Shown piece by piece: positions 31,604 through 40,493 of a stretch of 64,000 nt of DNA. Under the pieces are notes generated by a model. The model had not been told where the DNA came from and did no database searches. It saw nothing but the letters and a program-made list of their open reading frames with translations. The position numbers and the translations under genes were made by a program. Position 1 is the stretch's first letter; every line of letters begins with the position of its first letter. The stretch spans positions 4,464,001 through 4,528,000 of the forward strand of contig NZ_CP124681.1 of assembly GCF_029961765.1 (NCBI RefSeq), read 5' to 3'. This DNA comes from Nocardioides sp. QY071. Lineage in GTDB: Bacteria; Actinomycetota; Actinomycetes; Propionibacteriales; Nocardioidaceae.

Positions 31604-33439
31604 TCACTCGAGCACGTCGGCGGCCTCGAGCCACTCCAGCTCAGCCGCCTCCTTCTCCTCCTGGAGCGCGGTGAGCTCGGTCCCGATCGCGGTCAGCCGC
31701 TCGGGATCGGTGGCGTTCTCGGCGAGGTCGGCGGTGAGCTCGGCCTCGCGGGCGGAGAGACGCTCGAGGACCTTGTCGAGCCGGGCGACGGTCTTGCGTG
31801 CAGCCCGCTCCTCGGCCGAGCCGGCCTTGGCCTTGGCTGCCGGTCCCTCGAGTCGTTCGATCGAACGATCTGAGGGGGTGGACGTGCCTCCAACTCCCTC
31901 GAGTCGTTCGATCGAACGATCTGAGGGCGGGGCGAGATGCATCGCCCGAGCCCGCCGCTCGAGGTACTCATCCACCCCGCGCGGCAGCATCGAGATCTGG
32001 CCGTCGCCGAGCAGGGCCCACACGGAGTCGGTGACCCGCTCGAGGAAGTACCGGTCGTGGGACACGACGACCAGGGTGCCGGGCCAGCCGTCGAGGAAGT
32101 CCTCGAGGACGTTGAGGGTCTCGATGTCGAGGTCGTTGGTTGGCTCGTCGAGCAGCAGCACGTTCGGCTCAGTGAGCAGCAGCCGGAGCAGCTGGAAGCG
32201 GCGGCGCTCGCCACCGGAGAGGTCGCCGATGCGGGCGGTGAGCCGGTCGCCGGTGAACCCGAAGCGCTCGAGCATCGAGGTCGCGGATATCTCGCCGTCG
32301 ATCGTCTTCGTGACGCGGCGGATCGACTCGACGGTGGCCAGCACACGGGCCTCGGGGTCGTCGAACTCGACGTTCTGGGACAGGTGCTGGAGGGCGACGG
32401 TACGACCGTGGCGGACCTTGCCGACCGAGGGCGAGGCCTCGCCGGCGAGCAGCGAGAGGACCGAGGTCTTGCCGGCGCCGTTGACGCCGACCAGGCCGAC
32501 CCGGTCGCCGGGGCCCAGGCGCCAGGTGGCGTGCGAGAGCAGCTGGCGGGTGCCGCGGGAGAAGTCGACGTCCTCGACGTCGATGACGTCCTTGCCGAGC
32601 CGCTGGGTCGCGAACCGCTGCAGCTCGAGCCGGTCGCGCGGCGGGGGGACGTCCTCGATGAGGGCGTTCGCGGCATCGATGCGGAACTTCGGCTTCGAGG
32701 TCCGGGCGGGGGCGCCGCGGCGCAGCCAGGCGAGCTCCTTGCGGACCAGGTTCTGGCGACGCTGCTCGGAGGCGGCGGCCTGACGCTGGCGCTCGGCCTT
32801 GGCGAGGACGAACGCGGCGTACCCGCCCTCGTAGAGGTCGACGACCCCGTCGTGGACCTCCCACGTCTGCTGGCACACGGCGTCGAGGAACCACCGGTCG
32901 TGGGTGACGACGACGAGCGCGGACGAGCGGGAGGCGAGGTGCGCGGCGAGCCAGGCGACGGCCTCGACGTCGAGGTGGTTGGTGGGCTCATCGAGCACGA
33001 TCAGGTCGTGGTCGCCGAGCAGCAGGCCGGCCAGCGCGCAGCGGCGCCGCTCGCCGCCGGACAGGCCGTGGACGGCGCGGTCGAGGTCGACCCCGGCGAG
33101 GAGTACGTCGACGATCTCGCGCAGCCGGGCGTCGGCGGCCCACTCGTGGTCGGCCATGCCCTGGAGCACGACCTCGCGCACGGTGTGGGTGTCGTCGAAG
33201 TCGTCCTGCTGCGCGAGGACCCCGACCAGCAGGCCGCGCTGCCGCGAGACCCGGCCCTCGTCGGGCTCCTCGGTGCCGGTCATGATCCGCAGCAGCGTGG
33301 TCTTGCCGTCGCCGTTGCGGCCGACGATGCCGATCCGCTCCCCGGCCCCGATGCCGAGGGAGACGTCCGTGAGGAGCGGGCGGATGCCGTAGGACTTGGA
33401 GACCCGCTCGAGGTTGAGCAGCGACCGCGGCTCAGGCAT
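31604..33439 (-). CDS. ABC-F family ATPase
   Basis: A 611-residue soluble protein with two ABC domains and no membrane part, as in the ABC-F translation factors and ribosome-protection proteins (Uup/EttA-like). Walker A motifs are GRNGDGKTT and GVNGAGKTS; both signatures read LSGGERRR, and both Walker B segments are followed by DEPTNHLD or DEPTNDLD. The inter-domain linker contains Arg-rich helices. Near the C-terminus, the linker before the coiled coil holds two copies of PSDRSIERLEG, each encoded by a palindromic repeat. The gene ends a chain with rpfB, ksgA and ispE. Whether it protects against an antibiotic cannot be read. Confidence 0.92.
   Translation of the reverse strand: MPEPRSLLNLERVSKSYGIRPLLTDVSLGIGAGERIGIVGRNGDGKTTLLRIMTGTEEPDEGRVSRQRGLLVGVLAQQDDFDDTHTVREVVLQGMADHEWAADARLREIVDVLLAGVDLDRAVHGLSGGERRRCALAGLLLGDHDLIVLDEPTNHLDVEAVAWLAAHLASRSSALVVVTHDRWFLDAVCQQTWEVHDGVVDLYEGGYAAFVLAKAERQRQAAASEQRRQNLVRKELAWLRRGAPARTSKPKFRIDAANALIEDVPPPRDRLELQRFATQRLGKDVIDVEDVDFSRGTRQLLSHATWRLGPGDRVGLVGVNGAGKTSVLSLLAGEASPSVGKVRHGRTVALQHLSQNVEFDDPEARVLATVESIRRVTKTIDGEISATSMLERFGFTGDRLTARIGDLSGGERRRFQLLRLLLTEPNVLLLDEPTNDLDIETLNVLEDFLDGWPGTLVVVSHDRYFLERVTDSVWALLGDGQISMLPRGVDEYLERRARAMHLAPPSDRSIERLEGVGGTSTPSDRSIERLEGPAAKAKAGSAEERAARKTVARLDKVLERLSAREAELTADLAENATDPERLTAIGTELTALQEEKEAAELEWLEAADVLE
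31845..31876. repeat. 32-bp palindromic repeat inside ABC-F gene, copy 1
   Basis: Arms CCCTCGAGTCGTTCGA and TCGAACGATCTGAGGG are complementary except for a 3-bp patch. Read on the minus strand it encodes SDRSIERLEG in frame. It is identical to the copy 51 bp away. Confidence 0.8.
31896..31927. repeat. 32-bp palindromic repeat inside ABC-F gene, copy 2
   Basis: An exact second copy of the unit at 31845, shifted by 51 bp (17 codons), so both copies encode the same peptide in frame. The intervening 19 bp encode VGGTST. Confidence 0.8.
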
Positions 33440-34325
33440 AGGTCACCACGTGGGCACCGGCGACGGGTCCGGGCGCGAGGGTGCAGCGGTGTCCGAGGCC
33501 GGTGAGCTCGGCGACGGTTGTCCGCGCCTCCTCGACGTCCTCGTGCAGCATCAGCAGCGTCGGTCCGGAGCCGGAGAGCAGGACGCCGTCGGGGGCCATG
33601 CTGCGCAGCTGGACCTCGACGTCGACCAGGTCGGGGCGAAGGTCGCGGGCGGCAGGCCAGAGGTCGTTGGCGAGCAGGTCGCCGATCTCCTGGGGGCAGC
33701 CGCCGGCGAGCGCCTCGATCAACGCCTCCGGGGTCGGGGGTTCGACGGGGGCGTCGGGCGAGAGCTCGTCGAAGTGGCCGTAGACGGCGGGGGTCGAGAG
33801 GCCCTCGTCGGAGAGCACGACGACCCACCACACCGAGCTGGTGTCCGGGACGGGGGTGACGATCTCGCCGTGGCCGGTGCCGAGGGCGGTGCCACCGAGC
33901 AGCGCGAACGGTACGTCGGACCCGAGGGTCCCGGCGATGCGGAGCAGGTCCTCGTCGGTGGTCTGCAGGTCCCACAGCCGGTCCAGCGCCAGCAGCGTCG
34001 CCGCGGCGTCGGCGGACCCGCCGGCCATCCCGCCCATGACCGGGATGCCCTTGGCGATGGTGATCCGGGCGGCTCGGTCGATGCCGTGGTGCGCGGTGAG
34101 GGCGCGACCGGCGCGGATGGCGATGTTGTCCCCGTCGAGGGGTACGCCGTCGACCGGCTCGGTCAGCCCGACGGCCCAGTCCTCGGCCTCGACGACGGTG
34201 ACGTCGTCGTACAGCCCGACGGCCTGGTAGACCGTCGCGAGGGCGTGCTTGCCGTCCGGTCGCAGCCCGCCGACTCCGAGGTGGAGGTTGATCTTGGCGG
34301 GTGCCCGGACCGTCACTTGCGTCAT
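33432..34325 (-). CDS. ispE: 4-diphosphocytidyl-2-C-methyl-D-erythritol kinase
   Basis: IspE phosphorylates CDP-ME in the non-mevalonate isoprenoid pathway. The 297-residue GHMP kinase starts VRAPAKINLHLGVGGLRPDG and has the ATP loop IPVMGGMAGGSADAAATLLA; LLSGSGPTLLML near the C-terminus is motif III. Start and stop codons overlap with ksgA (ATGA), and its 3' end overlaps the ABC-F start by 8 bp, so the three are co-translated. ksgA followed by ispE is the conserved actinobacterial order. Confidence 0.95.
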   Translation of the reverse strand: MTQVTVRAPAKINLHLGVGGLRPDGKHALATVYQAVGLYDDVTVVEAEDWAVGLTEPVDGVPLDGDNIAIRAGRALTAHHGIDRAARITIAKGIPVMGGMAGGSADAAATLLALDRLWDLQTTDEDLLRIAGTLGSDVPFALLGGTALGTGHGEIVTPVPDTSSVWWVVVLSDEGLSTPAVYGHFDELSPDAPVEPPTPEALIEALAGGCPQEIGDLLANDLWPAARDLRPDLVDVEVQLRSMAPDGVLLSGSGPTLLMLHEDVEEARTTVAELTGLGHRCTLAPGPVAGAHVVTYA

Positions 34326-35209
34326 TGATCGTCCTTCGGGCCGTCGGCCGTCGCGTGGAGGGCGACCGTGATCGCCACGAACTCGTCGATCCCGAGTGCC
34401 TCGCCGCGGGTCAGCGGGTCGACGCCCGCCGTCCGCAGCGCGGCTTCCGCCTGCTCGGCGCCACCGGCGAGGGTGCGCAGTGCGCCGCGGAGCGCCTTGC
34501 GTCGCTGCGCGAACGCCGCGTCGATCACGGCGAACACCTGGTCCCGCGTGACCTCGTCGGTCGGCGGCGCGTGGTGCGTCCAGGCGACCAGGCCGGAGTC
34601 GACGTTGGGTGCGGGCCAGAAGACGTTGCGCCCGATCGCCCCGGCGCGTCGTACGTCGGCGAACCAGGCCGCCTTCGCCGAGGGGATGCCGTAGGTCTTC
34701 GACCCCGGCGGCGCGGCCAGGCGGTCGGCGACCTCGGACTGCACCATGACCAGGCCGTGCTGCAGGGAGGGCAGCAGCGCCATCAGGTGCAGCAGCACCG
34801 GCACGGACACGTTGTAGGGCAGGTTGGCGACCAGTGCCTGCGGCGGCGGACCGGGGACCTCGGTGATGCCCAGCGCGTCGGCGAGCACCACCCGGAACCG
34901 CTCGGCCTGGTCCGGCGCGAAGGTGCGGACCGTCGCCGGCAGCTCCTCGGCCAGCAGCGGGTCGATCTCGACCGCGGTCACCTCGGCGCCCACCTCGAGC
35001 AGCGCCAGGGTCAGCGACCCCAGCCCCGGCCCGACCTCGAGCACCACCTCGCCGTCGGTGACGCCGGACTCGCGGACGATCCGGCGCACCGTGTTGGCGT
35101 CGATGACGAAGTTCTGGCCACGCTGCTTGGTGGGACGTACGCCCAGCCGCGCTGCGAGCTCCCGAACCTCCGCCGGGCCCAGCAGCCGCGGCGCGGAGGT
35201 TTCAGGCAT
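34322..35209 (-). CDS. rsmA: 16S rRNA dimethyladenosine transferase (KsgA/RsmA)
   Basis: KsgA dimethylates two adjacent adenosines near the 3' end of 16S rRNA during small-subunit assembly. The 295-residue protein contains GVRPTKQRGQNFVIDANTVR, SAM motif I EVGPGLGSLTLAL, and the catalytic NLPYNVSVPVLLHL. Length and motifs are normal. A -10 box 6 nt before the ATG indicates its own leaderless promoter although rpfB lies just upstream on the same strand. Confidence 0.95.
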   Translation of the reverse strand: MPETSAPRLLGPAEVRELAARLGVRPTKQRGQNFVIDANTVRRIVRESGVTDGEVVLEVGPGLGSLTLALLEVGAEVTAVEIDPLLAEELPATVRTFAPDQAERFRVVLADALGITEVPGPPPQALVANLPYNVSVPVLLHLMALLPSLQHGLVMVQSEVADRLAAPPGSKTYGIPSAKAAWFADVRRAGAIGRNVFWPAPNVDSGLVAWTHHAPPTDEVTRDQVFAVIDAAFAQRRKALRGALRTLAGGAEQAEAALRTAGVDPLTRGEALGIDEFVAITVALHATADGPKDDQ

Positions 35210-35215
35210 GGGGTC

Positions 35216-35221
35216 AGGCTA
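35216..35221 (-). promoter_or_regulatory. Leaderless -10 box, ksgA-ispE
   Basis: TAGCCT on the minus strand lies 6 nt before the ATG at 35209. It falls in the 17-nt gap after the rpfB stop, so ksgA-ispE can be transcribed separately from rpfB. Confidence 0.5.
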
Positions 35222-35226
35222 TCGGT

Positions 35227-36417
35227 CTACCGAGGGAGTCCGAGCTTCGCGGCGCAGGCCGGCCAGGCGCCGTACCCGCCCGAGGCGTCGCGGACCCGGG
35301 TGGCGACCCGGATCTGCTCCTCCCGGGAGGCCTGGTGCGGGTAGCCGGAGCCGCCGTTGGCGCGCCAGGTGCCGAGGTTGAACTGCAGGCCGCCGTAGTA
35401 GCCGTTGCCGGTGTTGATGTGCCAGTTGCCGCCGGCCTCGCACTGGGCGAGGCGATCCCACACGGTGTTGCCGGACTCGATGACCGGCTTGGTGCCGACC
35501 TTGACCACCTCGGGGGTCGCCTCGGCGGTGACGGTGGCGGTGAGGACGACGCGGCGCACGACCTTGCCGTTGCGCACGGTCACCTTGTAGGTGACGTCGC
35601 GGGTGCCGGGCACGCCCTTGGTGACGACCTCGGTCTGGCCCTGGTACATCGAGTCGTCGGAGACCTTCTGCACCGGCGCGGCCACGGCCTCACCGGTCAC
35701 CGAGCGCTCACGCTTCTCGATGTCGGTGAACACGACCTTGTCGCCGTCGGCGAGCTCGGTGCCGCGGGCGGGCTTCACCACGTCATGCTCGTCGAGCTCG
35801 ACGCCGACCTCGGCCAGCGCGTCCTCGACGGTGAGGGCGGGCACCTCGCGGGTGACCGGGGCCTGGCCGGCGAGCACGAAGGTGAGCTGCTTGGGCGTGA
35901 CGACGTCGATCTCGGCGCCACCGCGGTCGATCTCCGCACCACGGCTGGTGGAGAGCCGGCTGTCGGCGTACACCGCATCGAAACCAGGACCGATCGCTGC
36001 GCCGATTTCTCGCAACGCGCCCTCGACGTCGGTCGCGGTCACCCAGTGGGTGCTGGTGACGCCGTCGACGGTCAGCTCGACGGGCCGGCTGTACAGCACG
36101 GCGATCCGGTCCCCCGCCTCCACGGACGAGTCGACGCTGGGCTGGACGACGTCGCGGCCGGACACCTTGATGCCCTCGTCGCGCAGCACGTCGCCGACGG
36201 TGTCACCCATCGTGGAGACGGTGCGCTCCTTGCCGTCGATCGACAGCCGGACCTCGGTGGACATCGAGGAGTAGCCCCAGGTCACCGCGGAGACCGCCAG
36301 GAGGACGGCGGCGATGGTGACCGTGAGCGCCTTGCGGCTGTGGGCCACGCGAAGGAGGGTCTCCTTCAGCGCCTGGCCACGCGTGAGCTGGGCGAGGGTG
36401 GGGTGCGCAAGTCGCAC
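35227..36417 (-). CDS. rpfB: Resuscitation-promoting factor (RpfB-like)
   Basis: A secreted or membrane-anchored muralytic enzyme that helps dormant cells regrow. Order: cytoplasmic basic N-terminus, one span (ALTVTIAAVLLAVSAVTW), three DUF348 repeats (e.g. VRLSIDGKERTVSTMGDTVG), a G5 domain (TEVVTKGVPGTRDVTYKV), and a C-terminal Rpf domain with the catalytic Glu in LAQCEAGGNWHINTG and a second Cys in AWPACAAKLG. This is the RpfB layout. The start is uncertain: GTG 36417 with GGAGAATC, TTG 36450, or GTG further in. Its place beside ksgA-ispE is conserved. Confidence 0.93.
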   Translation of the reverse strand: MRLAHPTLAQLTRGQALKETLLRVAHSRKALTVTIAAVLLAVSAVTWGYSSMSTEVRLSIDGKERTVSTMGDTVGDVLRDEGIKVSGRDVVQPSVDSSVEAGDRIAVLYSRPVELTVDGVTSTHWVTATDVEGALREIGAAIGPGFDAVYADSRLSTSRGAEIDRGGAEIDVVTPKQLTFVLAGQAPVTREVPALTVEDALAEVGVELDEHDVVKPARGTELADGDKVVFTDIEKRERSVTGEAVAAPVQKVSDDSMYQGQTEVVTKGVPGTRDVTYKVTVRNGKVVRRVVLTATVTAEATPEVVKVGTKPVIESGNTVWDRLAQCEAGGNWHINTGNGYYGGLQFNLGTWRANGGSGYPHQASREEQIRVATRVRDASGGYGAWPACAAKLGLPR

Positions 36418-36773
36418 GATTCTCCGAACGTCGTACTGCCCGGGCCTCAAGCGACCAGCTCGGATCCAACCCCCCGTTGCACCCGCGCGAGGCGGCTGCG
36501 GTGGCGGTCGGATCGGTGGTGAGCTGGTCGAGGAACTGCTTCCCGATCCCGGCCGTCAGTCATCCACGAGAACAGGGGTCCACCGCGAAGCGCAACTTGG
36601 CGAGGGCTCTCCCAGCGGGTCGCGGTGAGCGGTGTCACCCCGTGAATGCCCCATCCGCCCCACCCGTCACATCACCGGTGGCCGGGCCCGGCGCACCCGG
36701 CGACGCGTCGGGTCAGGTTCGGGCCTCGTCCGCCGATGGAGCAGGCGACCGGACCACCCGAAGCGAGGACACC
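36418..36773. other. Divergent intergenic region, rpfB / GGDEF-EAL gene
   Basis: About 350 bp without a supported gene. I see no ydaO-type c-di-AMP riboswitch core and no clear -10 boxes like those elsewhere in the window. The only signals are the GGAG before the rpfB GTG, a TTG alternative rpfB start at 36450, and GAGGACACC before the ATG at 36774. Confidence 0.5.
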
Positions 36774-38849
36774 ATGACTACCAGCGCCACGGGCGACGTC
36801 GTCGCCGCCGTGCTGCACGCCGCCGCCGCGGACTCCGGTACGGCGCTGCTGGTGGTCGAGCTGGGCACGCTCGGAGAGCTCGCGGTGAGATGGAGCAACA
36901 CGGGTGCCACCCAGCTGCTGGGGCTCGCCGGGTCGGACCTGCAGGGCATGCCGCTGCACGACCACATGGCGGCACCCGACGGCGAGACGCTCGCCACGAT
37001 GTTCCGCCGGGAACGACCCACGACCACCGTCGTGACCCTGCGCACCGCAGTCGGCGAGAGCGTGGCGTGCCGGGTCCGGTCGACGCCGGCCCCGGGTGGG
37101 CGGCTGTGGGCCCTGCGGATCGATCCGGCGCAGTCCGAGCTGGAGGTCGCACTGCGGGCGTCGGCCGACGCTCACGAGCAGCGGTTCAAGGTGCTGGCGG
37201 AGCGGTCGCCGGTGCCGACCCTGATGTCGGAGCAGGGCATGCGTCTCGGGCACGTCAACGACGCCCTCTGCGCACTGCTCGGCGTCACCGCCGACAAGCT
37301 GGTCGGGACCGGGTGGATGTCCTACGTGCACCACGAGGACCTGGACCTGATCGCGGCCACCGTCGTCGCCGTACTCGACGGAGAGGAGCGGGAGCTGCAG
37401 GCCCGCTTCCTGGACAACAGGCGCGAGGTCCGCCACACCGACATGAGGTTCACGCCGCTGCGCACCCCCGGCGTGGGCGACGGATTCGTCGCGACCCTGG
37501 AGGACATCACCGAGCGGCGGGCCTTCGAGGACCAGCTCAACCACCAGGCCACGCATGACTCGCTGACCGGCCTCCCCCGCCGGTCCCGGCTGTGGGACCA
37601 CGTGAACGCGACGATGGCCACGCCCGACGCGGGCCTCGCGTGCATGTTCCTCGACCTCGACAACTTCAAGGTCGTCAACGACAGCCTCGGCCACACCGCG
37701 GGCGACGCGCTCCTCGTCGAGGTTGCCGAGCGCCTCACGAGTGCCGTGCGGCCGGGCGACCTGGTGGCGCGCTTCGGCGGCGACGAGTTCGTGGTCGCCT
37801 GCGCGACCTCCAGCCTGGACGGGGCGCTCGACGTCGCCGACCGGATCCTGCGGGTGCTCTGCGAGCCGGTGATGCTCAACGGCGTGGAGATCCGGCCCCG
37901 GGGCTCGATCGGCGTCGTGATGCGCGGCCCCGACCACCACAGCGCGGACGACCTCATCCGGGACTGCGACATCGCGATGTACCAGGCCAAGTCGCGCGGC
38001 AAGGGCCGGATCATGGTGCTCGACGAGAGCGCCCGCAGCGCCGCCCACGACACCCTCACCCTGGTCGCGGACCTGCGCCAGGCGATCGAGGAACGCCAGA
38101 TCACCCTGCACTACCAGCCGATCGTCGCGTACGGCGGCAGCCGGCCCCAGCTCGTCGCGGCCGAGGCCCTGGCGCGCTGGCAGCACCCGCGCCGCGGCTA
38201 CGTCCCGGCGGACACCTTCGTGCGGCTCGCCGAGGAGCACGGCCTGGTGCGCGAGCTCGGCGAGCTGGTGCTGGAGACCGCGTGCCGGGCCCTGACGGCG
38301 TGGCGGGTGCAGCTGGGCGCGCTCGCGCCGGCGCGGGTCAACGTCAACCTGTCGGCGCTGCAGATGAGCGACAACCTGCTGGTCCACACGGTCCAGCAGA
38401 CCCTACGGCGCTGCGGGCTTCGGCCCGAGCAGCTGTGCGTGGAGATCACCGAGTCCGCCCTGATGAAGGACCCGGACACCGCCTCCACGATCCTGCGCCA
38501 GATGCGCGAGCACGGGGTGCAGGTCGCGATCGACGACTTCGGCACCGGCTACTCCTCGCTGGCGTACCTGCGCCGGTTGCCCGTGAGCTATCTCAAGGTG
38601 GACCGCTCGTTCGTCGCCGAGCTGGAGGACGGGCACACCGCCGTGGCGCAGGCCGTCATCAGCCTGGCCCACAATCTCGGGATCGGAGTCGTCGCCGAGG
38701 GCGTGGAGACCTCGGTCCAGCAGGCGATGCTCACCGACATGGAGTGCTCGGTGATGCAGGGCTTCGCGATCAGCCCGCCGCTGCCCGAGCCCTCGTTCGT
38801 GGAGTGGTGCCGGAGCTCCTTCCCCGCGGGCCGGGGAGCACTGCTGTGA
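36774..38849 (+). CDS. PAS-GGDEF-EAL cyclic-di-GMP enzyme
   Basis: A 691-residue bifunctional-looking c-di-GMP protein. An N-terminal PAS-like region (about 1-115) and a second PAS domain (135-250, ending TLEDITERR) precede GGDEF (about 255-415) and EAL (about 430-680). The active-site GGDEF is intact at 335-339, and an inhibitory RxxD I-site (RPGD, 326-329) lies five residues before it. The EAL motif (464-466), NVNLSALQ, EITES, IDDFGTGYSS (586-595), LKVDRSF and VAEGVET are also intact. It may therefore both make and degrade c-di-GMP. The HDOD gene follows with a GTGA overlap. Confidence 0.94.
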   Translation: MTTSATGDVVAAVLHAAAADSGTALLVVELGTLGELAVRWSNTGATQLLGLAGSDLQGMPLHDHMAAPDGETLATMFRRERPTTTVVTLRTAVGESVACRVRSTPAPGGRLWALRIDPAQSELEVALRASADAHEQRFKVLAERSPVPTLMSEQGMRLGHVNDALCALLGVTADKLVGTGWMSYVHHEDLDLIAATVVAVLDGEERELQARFLDNRREVRHTDMRFTPLRTPGVGDGFVATLEDITERRAFEDQLNHQATHDSLTGLPRRSRLWDHVNATMATPDAGLACMFLDLDNFKVVNDSLGHTAGDALLVEVAERLTSAVRPGDLVARFGGDEFVVACATSSLDGALDVADRILRVLCEPVMLNGVEIRPRGSIGVVMRGPDHHSADDLIRDCDIAMYQAKSRGKGRIMVLDESARSAAHDTLTLVADLRQAIEERQITLHYQPIVAYGGSRPQLVAAEALARWQHPRRGYVPADTFVRLAEEHGLVRELGELVLETACRALTAWRVQLGALAPARVNVNLSALQMSDNLLVHTVQQTLRRCGLRPEQLCVEITESALMKDPDTASTILRQMREHGVQVAIDDFGTGYSSLAYLRRLPVSYLKVDRSFVAELEDGHTAVAQAVISLAHNLGIGVVAEGVETSVQQAMLTDMECSVMQGFAISPPLPEPSFVEWCRSSFPAGRGALL

Positions 38850-39643
38850 ACCACACCGTCCTCGACGTCGACGCGGTCCTCGACGGGCTGGACCAGCTGT
38901 CCTCGCAACGACCGGTCGCCGCCCAAGTCGTGAGCACCAGCAACAGCGACAGCGCCGGCGCCGCCGAGCTGGCTGCGATCCTCGGCGCCGACATGGCGCT
39001 CGCGGCCCGGGTGATGAAGCTGGCCAACTCCGCCTACTTCGGCCTGTCCGGCCGGGTGACCAGCCTGCAGCTCGCCGTCACCGTGGTCGGGTTCAACACC
39101 GTGCGCTCGGTCGCGACCGTGGCGCTGGCCGGCATCGACGACGGGCAGCACCTCCCCGACGACTTCTGGACCACGTCGGTGCACCTGGCCGCGGCCGCCG
39201 GTGCGCTGGGGCCCCGGTTCCAGGTGACCACCGCGGATGCGCTCTCCCTCGGCCTGCTCGCCCAGCTCGGCGCCGCGCTGCTCCACCAGGCGGACGCGGA
39301 CGGGTACGCCGACCTGCTCGCCACGACCGGGCTCGGCGTCGAGCGGTTCCGGGCCGAAGCCGACCGCTACGGGATCTGCTCACCGCAGCTGACCGCCGAG
39401 GCGCTGACACAGTGGCACTTCCCGGCCGGCATGGTCGACGCACTGCGGGCCGTGCACTCCGGCGCCGACGGGGCCCTGCTGCGCACGTCGTACGAGATGA
39501 CCGCCCGGCTGCTGTACCCGCACCATCGCAGGGTCGCGCTGGACCGTGTGTCGGACGGCGTGATGAGCGAGGCGCAGGCGCCGGCGCGGCTGATGGCCAT
39601 CCGCTCGGACGTCCTGCAGCTCCAGGCCGCGCTGGGACTCTGA
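38846..39643 (+). CDS. HDOD domain protein
   Basis: A 265-residue single HDOD domain. Characteristic segments are ELAAILGADMALAARVMKLA, NSAYFGLSGRVTSLQLAVTV and LGLLAQLGAALLHQ. HDOD domains are HD-like signalling domains that lack the full HD metal site and often act as phospho- or nucleotide-signal output modules with GGDEF/EAL proteins. The GTG start overlaps the stop of the GGDEF-EAL gene, so both are made in step. The pair probably forms one signalling unit, perhaps for motility or dormancy. Confidence 0.87.
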   Translation: MNHTVLDVDAVLDGLDQLSSQRPVAAQVVSTSNSDSAGAAELAAILGADMALAARVMKLANSAYFGLSGRVTSLQLAVTVVGFNTVRSVATVALAGIDDGQHLPDDFWTTSVHLAAAAGALGPRFQVTTADALSLGLLAQLGAALLHQADADGYADLLATTGLGVERFRAEADRYGICSPQLTAEALTQWHFPAGMVDALRAVHSGADGALLRTSYEMTARLLYPHHRRVALDRVSDGVMSEAQAPARLMAIRSDVLQLQAALGL

Positions 39644-39647
39644 GCGG

Positions 39648-40493
39648 CTACCAGGCGCCCCCGAAGGCCGCCTCCGTGTTGGCGTCGATCGCCGCGCAGA
39701 GCTCCGCGAGGTCGTCGCCGCGCTCGGCGGCCATGGCCCGCACCGTGAGCGGCACGAGGTACGACGCGTTGGTGCGCCCGCGGTAGGGGGACGGCGTCAG
39801 GTAGGGCGCGTCGGTCTCCACCAGCACCCGGTCGCGGGGCGTGATCCGCAACGCCTCGCGCAGCGGCTCGGCGTTCTTGAACGTGACGGTGCCGGCGAAG
39901 GAGAGGTGGGCGCCGCGATCGAGGCAGGCGCGGGCGAAGGCGGCGTCGCCGGAGAAGCAGTGCATCACCCAGCGCTCGGGCGCGCCCTCGCTGTCGATCA
40001 CCTCGAGCACCTCGTCGTGGGTCTCGCGGTCGTGGATCACCAGCGTCCTGCCGAGCCGCTTGGCGATGTCGACGTGCCGACGGAAGGACTCGACCTGCAC
40101 GGCCCGCCCGTCGTCGCCGGTCCGGAACGCGTCGAGACCGGTCTCCCCCACCGCACGCACCTTCGGGTGGGCGCCGGCGAGCTGCTCGATCTCGTCCCAC
40201 GCCGCCTCCAGGGCGGCCCGTCCGCCGTCGGCGAGGATTCGGGGCGCCTCGTTGGGGTGCAGCGCGACGCCGGCGACCAGCTCCGGGTGCTCCGCCGCCG
40301 CGGCAACCGCCCATCGGGCACCGGGCAGGTCGCAGCCGATCTGAACGATCCGTCGTACGCCGACCGCCACCGCCGCGTCGATCGCCTCCCTTGCGTCCCA
40401 GGCGGCCTCGCCGCGGCCGATGTCGAGGTGACAGTGGTTGTCGACGACCGGGTGCGGCAGCGGCTCCGGGACGGGTGGGCGCTCCTCACTCAC
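39648..40493 (-). CDS. tatD: TatD family metal-dependent hydrolase
   Basis: TatD proteins are metal-dependent 3'-5' exonucleases or related hydrolases. The 281-residue TIM-barrel has NHCHLDIGRG, GVALHPNEA, VRAVGETGLDAFR, LVIHDRETHDE, VMHCFSGDAAFA and VLVETDAPYLTP, i.e. the full His/Glu/Asp metal set. The GTG at 40493 overlaps the stop of the hydrolase gene (GTGA). tatD normally precedes rpfB in actinobacteria; here the two are split by the plus-strand GGDEF-EAL/HDOD pair. Confidence 0.93.
   Translation of the reverse strand: MSEERPPVPEPLPHPVVDNHCHLDIGRGEAAWDAREAIDAAVAVGVRRIVQIGCDLPGARWAVAAAAEHPELVAGVALHPNEAPRILADGGRAALEAAWDEIEQLAGAHPKVRAVGETGLDAFRTGDDGRAVQVESFRRHVDIAKRLGRTLVIHDRETHDEVLEVIDSEGAPERWVMHCFSGDAAFARACLDRGAHLSFAGTVTFKNAEPLREALRITPRDRVLVETDAPYLTPSPYRGRTNASYLVPLTVRAMAAERGDDLAELCAAIDANTEAAFGGAW

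Noticed and set aside
36418..36773. c-di-AMP (ydaO-type) riboswitch upstream of rpfB
   Set aside because: rpf genes in actinobacteria often have one, but the conserved core strings were not found on the minus strand here.
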